In this document: positions 22,501-31,827 of the stretch, in pieces
How the letters are laid out: every line of letters begins with the position of its first letter
Position numbering within the stretch: the stretch's first letter is position 1
Assembly: GCA_036365515.1 (NCBI GenBank)
Contig: CM070876.1
Coordinates: 107,039,310 to 107,103,309 of the forward strand
Reading direction: 5' to 3'
Length of the DNA stretch: 64,000 bases
Origin: Torymus aiolomorphi
Taxonomy: Eukaryota; Arthropoda; Insecta; Hymenoptera; Torymidae
Made by a program: the position numbers and the translations under genes
Notes under the pieces: generated by a model
Told to the model about the DNA's origin: nothing
What the model saw: the letters and a program-made list of their open reading frames with translations, nothing else
Databases searched by the model: none

Positions 22501-22900
22501 TTATATATCGATTATCCCCTAAGTAGATATTTACCGGTTCTTTAAGGTCAATAAATTTATCAAAATACTCAACGTTATTTATTATGTGATTTGTACAGCC
22601 GCTGTCCAGCAACCACTGTATATCATTATCTAGCCTACCTTGACTATGTTTACTCTGCGCCGCATGCGCCGTAGCTATCCACGCACTCGTACCTTCGCCG
22701 CTCTGCTCGCTCGTGCTGGCTCCTTGCTGGCGGAAGTTTCCGCGCCCCCTGCCGTAGTTGCCTCTTCCTGCCTTGCCTCGGCCGCGGCCACGTGTTGAGC
22801 CTCGCCATGTTGTGCCGCTTTGTCCTGCTTGTCCTCCATTTTGACATTCTCGTGCGAAATGCCCTGTTCTGCCACACTTGAAGCAGCTTCCTTTCTGGTC
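19547..22900 (-). CDS. Inner Copia pol (zinc knuckle, protease, integrase, RT, RNase H)
   Basis: The frame is open from at least 22900 to a stop at 19547; the first ATG (22612) starts inside the protease, so entry from gag is expected. Order of domains on the minus strand: zinc knuckle CFKCGRTGHFAREC; RG-rich linker; protease WLLDSGCTNH; GAG-pre-integrase HRMLGHIN with CKTC; integrase HTDVCGPF, DDYSK and RCDNGKEYLN; then RT with AFLNGE and Y-V-D-D near residue 707 of the ATG-initiated ORF. RNase H follows with DADWAGD near 870. All catalytic residues that I can check are present. It converts element RNA to DNA and integrates it. Gag lies in the +1 register relative to this frame and a slippery heptamer marks the junction. 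Confidence 0.93.
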   Translation of the reverse strand, partial: DQKGSCFKCGRTGHFARECQNGGQAGQSGTTWRGSTRGRGRGKAGRGNYGRGRGNFRQQGASTSEQSGEGTSAWIATAHAAQSKHSQGRLDNDIQWLLDSGCTNHIINNVEYFDKFIDLKEPVNIYLGDNRYIKATKIGNVVSYFNAFGKKNEVNMSNVFYAEKMNMNLISFGKLTDNNTIISKGDVAKIIDTNNKLIAVAYKENQTYRINSTLKHRENFVNTVECNNRNMTLKEKWHRMLGHINFKYLGTICKQQLLSGIPETLETEFMKCKTCIENKMNNLPFKNNRIRASKILEIVHTDVCGPFKTTGFKGEKYFVSFIDDYSKIAKVYCIKSKDEVINCLVQFVNESENLTGKRVKILRCDNGKEYLNSCIYKFAKEKGIILNNCPAYVHELNGTAERFNRTIMGMARCLLTEAQVHKRYWPEIICAATYLKNRTLTNTIERKTPYEIFFNRRPDVRHLRLYGSRVFVRKPEQKRISKWDRKADMGILLGYSEVGYRVLLNNKIIVARHVDIVEQNVKCIGLDEVESKYQSPSTSTLESLRGDQNDGDDDLSDDNVFESAVENNEQEQKVTNKENIELLKVPRKSTRDRKSPIRYPENISNNIYVNYCRVDTPYTFEEAMCSNDSESWIKAMDKEIKSLNENKTWELVERIPNEKVIDVKWVYSKKSDDTYKARLVVRGFQQTNVIDDIYVPVAKMQTLKFLFSFCCQNGLIIEQMDVVTAFLNGEVSSEIYVGQPKGYSDGTNRVCKLRKALYGLRESPRAWYECLDEYLTKIKFKRSNVDYCLYTQGEGIDQIYLLIYVDDLLICSKSKKKIKNLKRVLSGKFKMKDLGEIKEYLGINVEYDYRNCDMKLSQTKYIESLANKYQLQNSKLYSTPIETNLKIEKAEISESDIKYRNLIGALLYISSSTRPDISYSVNYLSRYQNSYNETHWKYALRILKYLYLTKDLKMIYKRNVNCETIDCYVDADWAGDNVDRKSTSGYVIKAFGNVIDWKSRKQRTVTKASTYAEYVALSEAVSEVKFIIELMKNFNVKLIDPVKIFEDNTGAINIANYGNFTKNSKHIEIHYHYVHESVKEKEIVIMKIDSNDNVADIFTKALCKDKFEKFRKLLNIM

Positions 22901-23643
22901 TTTTTTGCAGCGAATACATTTGACCTTTGTTCGCTATGCTCGCTATTATTTTTCATTTCAGCTATCTGTATTTTATTTTTCACATACGATGCTGTTTGAT
23001 CCTCTTCTTTTAACGTGTCTATTAAATCGCCAATGTAACTGTATTGGCTCGGCAGCGTGTTCAACATGTAATTCAATTTTTCTTTTTCACTTATTTTTGC
23101 ACCTGCGCTTTTTAACTCATTCACTGATTTTTCAAATTCACTGAAAAATGTTGCTGTATCACTGTACTTTTCTAGTCTCAATTTTTCCAATTTATTCGTG
23201 CACACAATCTGTAGTGCTGTAGACTCCTTTAGGTACATATCGTCCAGTTTCTTTATTATTTTATACGCCGTATCTTCTTCACACACAAACTCCAATTGTT
23301 TGTTGGAAATGGCACTGTAAATCAAATTGATGGCCTTCAAGTCATTTTCTTCCCAGTCATCTTTGTCTGCCGCAACTCTTGCTCTGGTTATTCCTGTGTC
23401 ACACTTTTTCATCTTCAAGTACATCGTAATTCTTTTCTTCCACATACTGTAGTCTTCTCCATCAAACACCGGTATCGTGATATCTTTTCTCTCCATTTTG
23501 TTTTCGTTCTCGAACGTTCCTTCGTGTTCGGAATTTACTTCTTGCTTAACCTCTGTGGTCGTATCTTCTTCAAGTGATTCGAGCTTTCCTTCGTGCTGCG
23601 AATCGTCTTCTTGCTCAACTGTTAACTTTGATTCTTCTTTCAT
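22675..23643 (-). CDS. Inner Copia gag
   Basis: 322 codons from an ATG 126 bases inside the 5' LTR boundary. An acidic N-terminus (MKEESKLTVEQEDD) is followed by the Copia gag core: ITIPVFDGEDYSMWK, FVCEEDTAYKI, STALQIVC, and LPSQYSYIGDLID. The gag frame itself never reaches the zinc knuckle; it runs past the slippery site into an Ala/Arg-rich tail and stops at 22675. The knuckle is in the -1 frame. Gag forms the particle around element RNA. The last ~75 codons are probably translated only when no frameshift occurs. Confidence 0.88.
   Translation of the reverse strand: MKEESKLTVEQEDDSQHEGKLESLEEDTTTEVKQEVNSEHEGTFENENKMERKDITIPVFDGEDYSMWKKRITMYLKMKKCDTGITRARVAADKDDWEENDLKAINLIYSAISNKQLEFVCEEDTAYKIIKKLDDMYLKESTALQIVCTNKLEKLRLEKYSDTATFFSEFEKSVNELKSAGAKISEKEKLNYMLNTLPSQYSYIGDLIDTLKEEDQTASYVKNKIQIAEMKNNSEHSEQRSNVFAAKKTRKEAASSVAEQGISHENVKMEDKQDKAAQHGEAQHVAAAEARQEEATTAGGAETSASKEPARASRAAKVRVRG
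22900..22906 (-). promoter_or_regulatory. Candidate -1 ribosomal frameshift site (A AAA AAG)
   Basis: On the minus strand the heptamer A AAA AAG sits in the gag zero frame as GCA AAA AAG. A -1 slip there puts the ribosome exactly in the frame of the zinc knuckle and pol, with no intervening stop. A one-base insertion in the A run would give the same picture, and many Copia elements use a single ORF, so programmed use is an inference. Confidence 0.5.
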
Positions 23644-23756
23644 ATATGTTTCTCACGGTGTTCACATATGCGGCACTTTTATTATCTCTACGCGACTCGA
23701 GAGTCGACGTAGAAGATAAGAGAATTTTTTACTTACCAATCAGGCAAAACCACGGA

Positions 23757-23768
23757 CCTCTGCTACCA
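23757..23768 (-). other. Primer binding site of inner Copia
   Basis: The minus strand reads TGGTAGCAGAGG directly after the 5' LTR, matching the 3' end of initiator-Met tRNA over 12 bases including CCA. The plus-strand CTGCTACCA is not itself a tRNA gene. Confidence 0.85.
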
Positions 23769-24090
23769 TGTTGAGGTGTGGTAATATTAATAAGGAGAGA
23801 CACTTTTATATATATATAAAGAATGACTGGTTTATTCAGTTTCAGTATAAAAGTAATCCGAGCGCTTCATAGCGACTCGCGCAAGGTGCTTTCCGCTGAG
23901 CGTGCGGCAGTAGAGAGAGTGTGAGCAGCGTATCGTTCGCTGCTCCTCGACTTAGATGCTTGCTCACGCACACATTAGGAAGGGGAGAGGTACATGTTTA
24001 CATTGCGCGCTCTCGATACAGTCGCGCGTTCACACATACCTATTGTATATATATTCATGCGTACAATATAGATGTATACTATTTTCAACA
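23769..24090 (-). repeat. Inner Copia 5' LTR
   Basis: 322 bases, same length as and apparently near-identical to the 3' LTR; I noticed a single C/T difference in the shared CGCACACA(C/T)TAGG segment. Confidence 0.93.
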
Positions 24091-24449
24091 CTTTCACTTC
24101 ATCATTTGAATTGAAGTGATGGCCACCCAAACTTTCCTTTAATTTAGGAAAAAGAAAAAAGTCACTTGGTGCGAGATCTAGAGAGTAGGGTGGGTGATCA
24201 AAAATTTCCCATTTGAATTTTTCCAGTAAAGTTTGTGTTTTTTTTGCTGAATGAGGCCGTGCATTGTCGTGAAAAAGCAACACTTCTCGATAATTTTCCA
24301 GGACGCTTTCGTTTAACGGCACTTTTAAGTTTATTTAGCACTTCACAGTAACGATCTGCATTTATCGTGGTACCGGATTCAAGAAAATCAATCAACAGAA
24401 CACCTTCGTTGTCCTCACAGGTGGACACGTTTTTCACAGGTAGCTCCAT
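24091..24449 (-). pseudogene. Mariner transposase, central fragment
   Basis: The minus strand shows the mariner core: EGVLLIDFL, GTTINADRYC, then after a frameshift near 24310 HDNARPH (second catalytic Asp region), FDHPPYSLDLAPSD (third Asp), and FPKLKESLGGHHF. The N-terminal helix-turn-helix part is absent, and the first Asp region reads CEDNEG instead of the usual W-D. Frameshift and deletion both preclude activity. Confidence 0.88.
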
Positions 24450-24613
24450 GGTTTCCGAGCCGGTACTGATGAAAAAAATTTTTTCGGCAGCTAAGACCGG
24501 TTCCGCTCTTATCGGTATATCCTAAACTAAAACTATGTTCGGTCCCAGCTCGCTAGATGGCGCTGGGGCAAAACGGCAGACTAGGGAAACTTACTTTTTG
24601 AACACCCCTCGTA

Positions 24614-26826
24614 TATGAATTAAACGGCGTAGCCGAAAGGTATAATAGAACTGCTATGAACATTGGCGGATGCTTATTAAAAGAAGCTACAATACATAGG
24701 AGGTATTGGCCAGAAATAATGAATGCAGTAGCATATCTAAGAAACAGAACAATTGCTAATACTGTAGAAAATAAAACACCTTATGAAATATTTTTCAGTA
24801 GAAAACCTAATGTAAAACATTTGAAAATTTATGGAAGTAGAGTCTTTGTAAGAATACCTGAAGTAAAAAGACAAAGTAAATGGAATGATAAAGCTCAATT
24901 AGGAGTATTAGTTGGTTACACAAATAATGGATATAGAGTGTTAATAAATGGTAAAGTAAGAGATGTTAGACATGTAACAGTCGTTGAAGAAAGCACTAAA
25001 TTAATTTGTTTAGAAAAAATTGATGATGAGAAAGATAGAGTAAATTATCAGAGTGAGTCTGAAATTGAAAATGATGTTGATGAAAATGAAACAAATCTAC
25101 TATCTTCTATTCTGACTTTTGAGACAACTAGAGATAAAAAAACAAATCTTGAAAATGTTGAATATGAAAACAATGAAAATTTTGAGTATGAAAATGAAAA
25201 TAAAAGTAATGAAAATTTAACAATTCCAAGAAAATCTAATAGAAAGATAAGTCCAGTAACAAGATACAGAAATCCTGTAACTCACTGTATCTATGTAAAC
25301 TATGTGTATGCAAATGTACCAAATACATTTGAGGAGGCGATAAAATGTAATGAATATAAAGAATGGCAGAAAGCGATGGACTCAGAGATAAAAAGTTTAG
25401 AGAAAAATGATACATGGCAAAGTGTTGATAAACCCAAAGGTAAAAAGATAATTGATGTTAAGTGGATTTATAAAAGGGAAAGTGATAATACACATAAAGC
25501 ACGACTAGTTGTTAGAGGCTTCCAACAACAAGAATATATTGAAAATGTTTATTCACCAGTACGAAAAATGCAAACTTTGAAAATTTTATTGTCACATTGT
25601 TGTAAAAACAATTTCTACATAGAGCAAATGGACGTTGAAACTGCATTTTTGAATGGTCATGTAAAATCTGAAGTATATGTTAATGAGCCTAAAGGCTATG
25701 AAACAGGTGAAAATAAAGTCTATAAATTAAAAGGGTACTTTATGGTTTAAGGGAAAGTCCAAGAGCTTGATATGATTGTTTTCACAAATTTATAGAAAAG
25801 TTGAATTTTGTAAGAAGTAATTATGATTATTGTCTATATGTAAATAACACAAACAAAGATCCAATATACATACTAGTTTTTGTAGATGATCTTTTAATAT
25901 GTTACAAAAGTAAAAATATGATAGACGAAATTAAAGAAAGTTTAATGAAAACATTTTCAATGAAAGAATTAGGAAAAGTTGGAAACTATATTGGCATTGA
26001 TATTGATAGTAAAGATAGAAGTAAAATGACCTTAAGTCAGACAAAGTATATTAAATCTTTGGCTGTAAAATACAACTTAGAAAACGCAAAATTATATGAC
26101 ACTCCTATGGAAGCAAATTTGAAATTAGAACAAGCAAACGAAATTGACGAGAGTATAAAGTATAGAAATTTGATTGGTGAATTGTTGTACATAAGGACAG
26201 GCACAAGGCCAGATATAACATATCCTGTAAATTACTTAAGTCGATACTAAAGCTGCTATGATGCAACGCACTACAAATATGCGATGAGAATATTGAAGTA
26301 TTTATATAAAACTAAAGAATTAAAATTGACCTATTATGATATTTTGGAATATGAGACGTTAGATTGTATGGTATATTCTGATTATGCAGGTGATAATATC
26401 GATAGGAAATCTACAACAGGATTTATAATTAGACTTTATGGAAATTTAATGTTCTGAAAAACACATAAACAAAATAACGTAACCAAATGCTTAACTTTTG
26501 TTGAGTATACTGCAATGTCAGAAGCAGTAACTGAAATATTATTTATTAGAAACTTGTTAATTGAATCATTTGATGTAAAATTTGAAAAACCTATAAAATT
26601 GTATGAAGTTAATTCAGGTGCAGTTGCAATTGCAAAGTATGGAAATTTTACTAAGAACTCAAAGCACATTGAAGTGCAATACGAGTACATAAATGAAAAC
26701 TACGAGAACGGAATAATAGACATTGTAAAAATTGATACAAGTTTGAATTTAGCAGATATGTTGACAAAGAATCTTGACAAGACAAAATTTGTGAAAATTA
26801 GAAACGCATTAAAATTGATTGTATAA
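24614..26826 (+). pseudogene. Outer Copia pol, 3' part (integrase end, RT, RNase H), broken
   Basis: Resumes the integrase directly after the mariner TA with ELNGVAERYNRT. An acidic linker follows, then RT (AFLNGH; F-V-D-D near 25885) and RNase H (SDYAGDN, KSTTGF, TKNSKHIE). Lesions: a frameshift near 25735 in the KxLYGLRESP region, TGA for Trp shortly after, TAA at 26248-26250, and TGA for Trp at 26456-26458. The final frame ends at 26824-26826, 46 bases before the 3' LTR. Confidence 0.9.
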
Positions 26827-26872
26827 GATAAAAAGATTGCAAAAAGTTCAGGATTGTAGATTTAAGAAGGCG

Positions 26873-27092
26873 TGTTGGAATATATATAAATGCTATGTTC
26901 CTGAACATAGCTACATGCATGAGAGTGTGTGTGTGAGAGTACCGCGAGCGCCGACAGCGCATGCAAATCCAGTCGTCACGAGAAAGCCATGTGAGTCAGA
27001 CGCGTGCTTACCAATGTAAAATAATCCTAGTAGCTAATAAACATACTATTAATATTAACTCAATTTATTCTTATCCCCAAAATTATCCAACA
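26873..27092 (+). repeat. Outer Copia 3' LTR
   Basis: 220 bases, preceded by the purine tract AAGAAGGCG, which resembles the tract of the inner Copia. It differs from the 5' LTR at several positions. Confidence 0.93.
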
Positions 27093-27178
27093 GTGGCCAT
27101 TCCACGCAGTGCTTGTAGGTTAGATGATTCGCCTGGTCTACTTGCCTGCTCTTCCCGTTGTGCGTGTTTATGTGTGTC

Positions 27179-27241
27179 CGATGCCCGCCCAACATTTGCA
27201 GCACGAGCGTTAGCGAGTGCTGCTGGTTGGGGCGGGCATCG
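27179..27241. repeat. GC-rich hairpin palindrome
   Basis: CGATGCCCGCCC (27179-27190) pairs with GGGCGGGCATCG (27230-27241), and an inner GCAGCAC/GTGCTGC pair extends the stem. It is far more GC-rich than the surroundings. It may be a MITE remnant. Confidence 0.75.
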
Positions 27242-27494
27242 AAAATACATGATCAAGCAGATTGTTACGTACACATGTGAGTCAAGAAAAGAGGGATAGA
27301 TAGAAAGGATATTTCCAAATAAATAAACATGAATTTATTAGTAAATAGTTCAATTTTCAGTCTCTATTTTTATGAGAAAACATTTATCCACTTTCATGTC
27401 AATGAAATAGTGACTTATACTTATTATAGTTTTTTAACTTTTTCTATACTTACGAAATATCTTATGACTATTTATTGGAATTTTCGCACAAATA
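27242..27494. other. Non-coding spacer, no feature seen
   Basis: AT-rich DNA with only short, biased ORFs. Confidence 0.5.
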
Positions 27495-27674
27495 CCTTGA
27501 TAAAAGCATGCGCGGTGTATCCGGCGTAAAAGTTCAACGGAACCATTTAGCGAGAGAGAGGTTTTTTCGTGAATGTCTCTCTTGCTCTCACGAGCTTTAA
27601 TGGTTCCGTTTAATTTTTCGGAACGCTATGGGATAGCACCCTCACAGGCTTAAATGCATTCCGCCTAATTTTTC
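27495..27674. repeat. ~180-bp dispersed repeat, copy 1
   Basis: Starts CCTTGATAAAAGCATGCGCG and matches 28420-28599. It contains an internal inverted pair (AACGGAACCATT ... AATGGTTCCGTT) around GAGAGAGAGG / CTCTCTTGCTCTC, so each copy is a small foldback. Confidence 0.85.
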
Positions 27675-28419
27675 TTATGCACATTATTCCTTGGCTGATT
27701 TAACTTGCACAACAGATTTCTATATATAAATAGGTATATTGTTTTGCTTTGACCTTTGACTAAAGAAAGTATAGTTAGTAATACATAGGATCCATTCAAT
27801 ACACAATCTGTCATACGAATAGCAGAGGAGATTCTTGTTTTCACTCACAGATTTTCTCTAACCTGTCACATTAATTCACTGTTTCTATTAATAAAATTAA
27901 TTTATGTTATAAAAATAAACTATAAAAACAACTTTATTCATATGCACTCAAATTTTCTATCCACATTTCCATATGTAAACTTTATAAGAGTGCTCTTGAA
28001 AAAAACAGCGGATTAATATTCCCATTATTTATATTAATGTTTTGACCCAATGAGACAGCACTGAAAGATTAGTACGTACTTAATACTTGATTAACTAATA
28101 TATCTAGTAACCTTTTTTTCTTTGTTAACCGCGTTAAAGAGCAAGCAACTTTTAGCTATTATTTATTTTCTCCCCTATTACCTCCTTGGTTATAAATCCT
28201 TAAAGCTGAAAAAATACAGACCAAGGATACAATTTTTTTTCAAAAATCACTACAAATTTTATTGAAAATATTTATACCTATCTGATAGATATGGCACCCC
28301 CTACTCTTATCAACACAGAATTAAATTTATAAGCTTTCAGATTCTATTTTCTAGAGAAATTTTATATACTCCATCATATTTTTCCTTTAATTATCTATTC
28401 GATGCCAAATTTTGATTTG
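27675..28419. other. AT-rich spacer between repeat copies
   Basis: No ORF, RNA gene or repeat that I can support over these ~745 bases. Confidence 0.5.
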
Positions 28420-28599
28420 CCTTGATAAAAGCATGCGCGGTGTATCCAGTGTAAAAATTCAACGGAACCATTTAGCGAGAGAGAGGTTTTTTCTTGAATG
28501 TCTCTCTTGCTCTCATGGGCTTCAATGGTTCCGTTTAATTTTTCGGACCTCCATGGGATAGCACCCTCACAGGCTTAAGTGCGTTCCGTTTAATTTTTC
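28420..28599. repeat. ~180-bp dispersed repeat, copy 2
   Basis: Second copy of the repeat at 27495, in direct orientation with scattered changes. A further TTTAATTTTTCGGAACGCAT word follows, suggesting an extra partial end. Confidence 0.85.
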
Positions 28600-29065
28600 G
28601 GAACGCATAGGATCGCACCCTAATTGCGAGAGCGACGCGCTATTTATCGGTGAATATAGTGACCATCGTTTTTGAGAATGCGACGCTCCCGATGCGAGAC
28701 AGTTGCGCACAGAAGTCACACTATGCCGTGACTTGCACGCGACAACTGTTTCAGCAATGGGTAAAAGTGCTACTTCTTCTAGCCTAAGCGAACGGCGGAG
28801 CCACGTACTTTCGCCCAAGGGATAGAGAAAATATTTTTTTTTTGCTTACTTCAAAACACTTAACTGTGAGTATTACTTACAGAAACAATTTTCTTAAATT
28901 ATTTTATTTGACTTTCATTTTTTTTAAATATGGCAATAGATCAAAGTAGGGGGATATTACTCTCATAAAAAGTTAGTAGTATGGGCTATGGGGCTTCTGG
29001 CACTTTATCCTCCCTACCTTGCCGACCACGGGTTCTACTCCTCGCTAATTTACCAACAGTCGATA
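28600..29065. other. Non-coding spacer
   Basis: A slightly GC-richer patch at 28620-28800 has an 83-codon minus-strand ORF without recognisable motifs. I do not call a gene. Confidence 0.4.
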
Positions 29066-29225
29066 CCGACCGATTTCCCCGGCCGGTAGTGCATACGCCT
29101 GCAATACCAACCGGTTTTCATTTACCATGCCGATCGCGACCGAGATTTCCTCGGCCGGTAGTGCATGCGCTTGCAGTACCAACCGGTTTTCATCTACCAT
29201 ACCGATCGCGGCCGATTTCCCCCTG
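29066..29225. repeat. ~75-bp GC-rich tandem repeat, two and a half copies
   Basis: Units like CCGATTTCCCCGGCCGGTAG plus GTGCATACGCCTGCA and CAACCGGTTTTCATTTACC repeat at about 29066 and 29140, with a third partial. The plus-strand ORF through it is a translated repeat. Confidence 0.8.
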
Positions 29226-29628
29226 ATGGTAATCGATCAGATTGATTTACCAGCGAGCATCGGGATGTTACATGTGTCCTGATTATCTTTTTTTGCAGTA
29301 CAATGTTAGATGACACATATTTATTTTACTTATAGCTATATTTGGAAAATGAAGAATATAAAAAATCTAAAAATTTTAATTATGTTGTTAATAAATTATT
29401 TTGATATAAGAGATTACAAGGTAATGTTTTAAGAAACTTTCTTAAGATTTTTTAAAGCAAAGGCGCAAATGCATTGTAATCAACAAATAGAATGAAATAA
29501 TGAAAATAAGATTTAAATATTATGTTTGAGGGTGAGGTAACTATAAATAAAAATACACATATAATAAACCTTATGATAAATATTTATTAAAAAAATATAA
29601 TAATAAAATAATTACAAATAAAAGAAAG

Positions 29629-30888
29629 TTATGAAACAATTTTTTTAATATCACCACTAATCGGATTATATTTAATGATGCGATCATGTAAAATTAGACA
29701 ATAAGCTGTTGTTCCTTCAGGTATATTCTCCTTGGTCTCAAACTCTAGACGAACATCTACAGCAGCTTGCTTCAATGATTCATTTTGTTTTGAACAATCA
29801 ATAATTATTAATGGAGTATATTTCTTGAAATTCTTTTTACTGAGAAATGGATCTGTTGAAACACTTACACCGTGATAATATTGTTTTTGAAAATTTACAT
29901 ACATGTCATATAATATTGCATACTGATTTTGATTTATGTCTAGGTTTAGATTTCCATATGGGTAGTATTGAGAATTTAGAAAAAGTTTTACATTTGATAC
30001 ATTACAATGATCAAACTGACTTGTATTTTTAGTTCGTTGTCCTTTTCTATTTGTTTGGAATGCAAGAATAACAAAACGTGGTTTTTCCAATTGATTTGAT
30101 GTTTTGACTGTCCATACATGTCGTGATGTTGCGGGAAGCATAGGGTATTCATATAATTCCCACGAACGAAAACTCATTGATATTGCTATATCTTTTTTAA
30201 TGTAGTTATAAAGATGTATCTTATGTTTATCTGACAGTATTACATAAGGCATTAACCATTCTATTCTACTTAAATTAATTTTAAAATCCTCATATTCAGT
30301 TCTATCATCCCGTTCGACTCCTTCTTGATATACAGCGTTTATGTCATTTCTAGATCTTGTCAGTACAAGTTCATGCTTTACGTTTACAACAATTTTACGA
30401 TAATCTTCAGCAAATCCTAAAATCATTGAAAGTGGTATAGATATATCAAAGTTTCCATTATCATCAACAATTTTGTTAGTTTCTTCAACATCGATCCATC
30501 CAGAATTTTCAAGAATTTTACTTTGATTTGAATTGAATGAAGCATAACCTTTCATAAGAGTAGTTAAACCTACATTTTTACACTTATCGATTTCTATAGC
30601 ATCTATCTCATAGCGAATTTCTTCAAATAAATGACATATTGCATTGTTTACAAATTGAGTCTTTTTTACTGGTTGTCCATTTGCAAGAGTAAGACTTCCA
30701 CAAATATGTAAAGAACTTCGTGATGGTAATAAACATAAGTCTTGATGTTGGATAGATATACGAATTTCATCACTATTATTAAATGCTAGTGAAGTGTATG
30801 GTTGATGAGCGTGAATCTCATAGTGTGATATAGATTCATAGAAAATAATAGGTGTCTGTACGTTAAGAATTTCCTCCATTATTTTCAA
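29629..30888 (-). CDS. Polinton major capsid protein (double jelly-roll, inferred)
   Basis: 419 codons, uninterrupted. It starts MKIMEEILNVQTPIIF and continues ESISHYEIHAHQPYTS, a beginning I associate with Polinton capsid proteins of insects. No catalytic motif is expected. Length fits the ~420-450 residue hexon-like capsids of adintovirus-type Polintons. It is the last gene of the minus-strand capsid cluster, downstream of the small basic ORF and penton. Assignment rests on recalled family appearance and position rather than on a structure prediction. Confidence 0.75.
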   Translation of the reverse strand: MKIMEEILNVQTPIIFYESISHYEIHAHQPYTSLAFNNSDEIRISIQHQDLCLLPSRSSLHICGSLTLANGQPVKKTQFVNNAICHLFEEIRYEIDAIEIDKCKNVGLTTLMKGYASFNSNQSKILENSGWIDVEETNKIVDDNGNFDISIPLSMILGFAEDYRKIVVNVKHELVLTRSRNDINAVYQEGVERDDRTEYEDFKINLSRIEWLMPYVILSDKHKIHLYNYIKKDIAISMSFRSWELYEYPMLPATSRHVWTVKTSNQLEKPRFVILAFQTNRKGQRTKNTSQFDHCNVSNVKLFLNSQYYPYGNLNLDINQNQYAILYDMYVNFQKQYYHGVSVSTDPFLSKKNFKKYTPLIIIDCSKQNESLKQAAVDVRLEFETKENIPEGTTAYCLILHDRIIKYNPISGDIKKIVS

Positions 30889-30921
30889 AGATGCAACGAT
30901 AACAGCATATAAATATACAAG

Positions 30922-31110
30922 TTAATCGGCGTAAGAACGTTTCCTCTTGCGATTCTCTTCGTTTATTTTTAGTTTTAGTCCAAGACTTTTTAGAAACTTT
31001 ATGTTTCGTAGTGTTAGTTGCTTGACTGCTTGTCGTTGACTGATTTTTGGATGGCATGTTGATGTCTTAATATAGTTTTCTGCTGCTGTTGCCTTAAAAA
31101 CAATACCCAT
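30922..31110 (-). CDS. Small basic Polinton protein, function unknown
   Basis: 62 codons, MGIVFKATAAEN to a Lys/Arg-rich end (ENRKRKRSYAD). Its ATG overlaps the stop of the penton gene as TAATG, an arrangement that suggests coupled expression. High positive charge would suit a DNA-associated core protein, but I do not recognise a domain. Confidence 0.6.
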   Translation of the reverse strand: MGIVFKATAAENYIKTSTCHPKISQRQAVKQLTLRNIKFLKSLGLKLKINEENRKRKRSYAD

Positions 31111-31797
31111 TATACAGCTTTTTTCAAATGTAAACGAATTGTAATAATTTCACCTCGTAGGTTAACCAAATTTCCGTTCTGATCTACAATACGTAATTGT
31201 AAATGATCAATAATTTAACATTAACTGGAAGATATATGATTTGCTTAGGAATTTCAATAATTTTAAATCCTGGTGGCACGGCTGGGAAAAATTCGTGAAT
31301 CGTATGAACTTTATTCTGATTGATATAAGCTCCAGACGAAATATTACACTCTATCGTAGAGCGCTTATCTGTAAAATGGAGGAGGGCATGTCAGAGATGT
31401 GATTTATATAGGGTTCCAACAAACGTTGAGTGAAACCTAACAGTCTACCAATAGAATCGTATGGTTGAAAATCGATTTGTGAACTGCAAGAAATTTCACT
31501 GCGTAGAGTGTTATTATTAGGTGCAATACTTATTTTAATTTCTTTGGACTCCAGAGTCTTCTGTAGAAAACTTTCTATATCACGAATTTCATAGCTATCT
31601 GTAGGTATTTCAATAACTTCTTCTCCAAGATAAAATTTGTTTTGCCCATAGTCTATATTAGGAATAGAATTAAATGTTAATAATTCAATTAATCCAAGAA
31701 TATACATTTTCTCAGGATCAAGCTCTATCGGTGGAAAATAATGTGTTTCTAGCACTGACGAAGAGCCAGATAAAGTAAGTGTCAATGATTCTATCAT
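31110..31797 (-). pseudogene. Polinton penton-like (minor capsid) protein, frameshifted
   Basis: The first 148 codons (MIESLTLTLSGSSS, then a beta-rich region with FPPIELDPEKMYILGL) run to a stop at 31351. The downstream part continues in other frames: FHEFFPAVPPG-type sequence is replaced here by IHEFFPAVPPGFKIIEIP, and a third-frame end VDQNGNLVNLRGEI leads to TAA at 31110-31112. There is one shift near 31363 and another near 31215. Single-jelly-roll penton proteins of Polintons are about 230 residues, which matches the summed length. The breaks would remove the C-terminal third. Confidence 0.7.
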
Positions 31798-31827
31798 CTT
31801 GAATAATTTAGTTAAAGTGAATCTGAT

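Larger units (their letters stand above)
19188..24090 (-). mobile_element. Inner Copia-type LTR retrotransposon (young, nearly intact)
   Basis: 4903 bp on the minus strand with 322-bp LTRs (19188-19509 and 23769-24090) that look essentially identical. Ends are TG...CA and the perfect duplication is CTTTC (19183-19187 and 24091-24095). The primer binding site (23757-23768) matches initiator-Met tRNA over 12 bases. A purine run AAGGAGGCG (minus strand, about 19510-19519) precedes the 3' LTR as polypurine tract. Open gag and pol frames and matching LTRs imply recent insertion. Confidence 0.95.
18965..24611 (-). mobile_element. Mariner-type DNA transposon, internally deleted, interrupted by inner Copia
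   Basis: The ends CGAGGGGTGTTCAAAAAGTA (18965) and its complement (ending 24611) are inverted repeats of more than 25 bases. TA flanks each side (18963-18964 and 24612-24613). Removing the inner Copia leaves about 740 bases, against about 1.3 kb for a complete mariner, so the 5' half of the transposase was already lost. It inserted in the outer Copia integrase gene. Confidence 0.92.
16123..27092 (+). mobile_element. Outer Copia-type LTR retrotransposon (old, broken, host of the nest)
   Basis: Two 220-bp LTRs (16123-16342 and 26873-27092) with TG...CA ends are flanked by a perfect 5-bp duplication GTGGC (16118-16122 and 27093-27097). A primer binding site TGGTAGCAG follows the 5' LTR at 16343, complementary to the 3' end of initiator-Met tRNA. 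The LTRs differ by several substitutions and the gag-pol frame has many lesions, so the insertion is old. Without the nested insert (18965-24611 plus one TA) the element would be about 5.3 kb, normal for Copia. Confidence 0.95.

Noticed and set aside
23757..23768. tRNA 3' end (CTGCTACCA) as evidence of a tRNA gene
   Set aside because: It is the complement of the primer binding site directly adjacent to the LTR; no cloverleaf is present.
29230..29600. Left terminal inverted repeat of the Polinton
   Set aside because: Compared by eye with 40500-41000 in reverse complement; no convincing match, so no TIR was annotated.
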